Source: SZUA-547 sp963669315 | GTDB taxonomy: Bacteria > Pseudomonadota > Alphaproteobacteria > Rhodobacterales > Rhodobacteraceae | Assembly: GCA_963669315.1 (NCBI GenBank) | Contig: OY770021.1 | Coordinates: 1,178,001-1,242,000, forward strand | Direction: 5' to 3' | Length of the DNA: 64,000 bases | In this document: in pieces, positions 63,917 through 64,000 of the stretch | Layout: each line of letters begins with the position of its first letter | Position numbering within the stretch: the stretch's first letter is position 1 | Position numbers and translations under genes: made by a program | Notes under the pieces: generated by a model | The model's database searches: none | Seen by the model: the letters and a program-made list of their open reading frames with translations, nothing else | What the model was told of the DNA's origin: nothing

Positions 63917-64000
63917 TTCGAATCTCCGCCGTCAGCGGGTGTGCTTTCATTGCATATTTCGCAGGTGCAGCGCAATATCCTTGCGACAGATAATTTCAAG

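Overview
The window looks like an alphaproteobacterial chromosome, most likely Rhodobacterales. The reasons are high GC, a GcrA cell-cycle regulator, an rrn operon ordered 16S-tRNA-Ile-tRNA-Ala-23S-5S-tRNA-fMet, an alpha-type 77-nt mmgR/suhB-like small RNA, and the order phoR-pstSCAB-phoU-phoB. Nothing here fixes genus or species.

Left edge (1-781): the 3' part of an IS3-family transposase, then the hairpin terminator that once followed the rrn tRNA-fMet gene. 737-9736: an integrative element of about 9 kb bounded by two identical 45-bp copies of the 3' half of tRNA-fMet. It carries a tyrosine integrase, a small stress-like protein, an AlpA/Xis-like HTH protein, a hairpin-rich region, a replication-initiation-factor protein, and two large secreted proteins made almost wholly of 42-residue TPR units. 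The element sits in the last gene of a ribosomal RNA operon. Copies of a TGCTTCCAC motif near both ends look like integrase arm sites.

9692-15758 (minus strand): a complete rrn operon with a strong promoter (TTGACA-17-TATATA) and a boxA-like leader element. 15987-25759: core genes (M23 endopeptidase, TraB-like protein, alpha/beta hydrolase, ClpB, PyrF, DinB, N-formylglutamate amidohydrolase, tRNA-Val, ribosomal protein L36) and the small RNA. 25847-35467: a more variable stretch with two class III cyclase/TolB-like/TPR proteins, two proteins with peptidoglycan-binding-like domains, an AT-rich TPR gene between a duplicated hsp20 3' end and an intact hsp20, two trypsin-like proteases and a DUF599 membrane protein.

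35496-52114: PtsP, aspartate kinase, a DUF1178 protein, the whole phosphate module (PhoR, PstSCAB, PhoU, PhoB, with a Pho box before pstS), GcrA, an ABC-2 permease, ArgD and ArgF. 52128-63916: two more class III cyclases, a DUF3604 gene split by an in-frame amber codon, a frameshifted NUDIX gene, Hsp33, a YcgN/small membrane protein pair, a TlpA-like thioredoxin, an MFS/RibF pair and a MaoC-like hydratase.

How it fits together: much of the window is housekeeping with clear operons (phosphate sensing and uptake, arginine synthesis, rrn). On top of this are four class III cyclases, which suggests extensive cyclic nucleotide signalling, and one recent-looking mobile element whose only evident cargo is a tandem pair of repeat-built, exported TPR proteins. 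That element is the most interesting object here.
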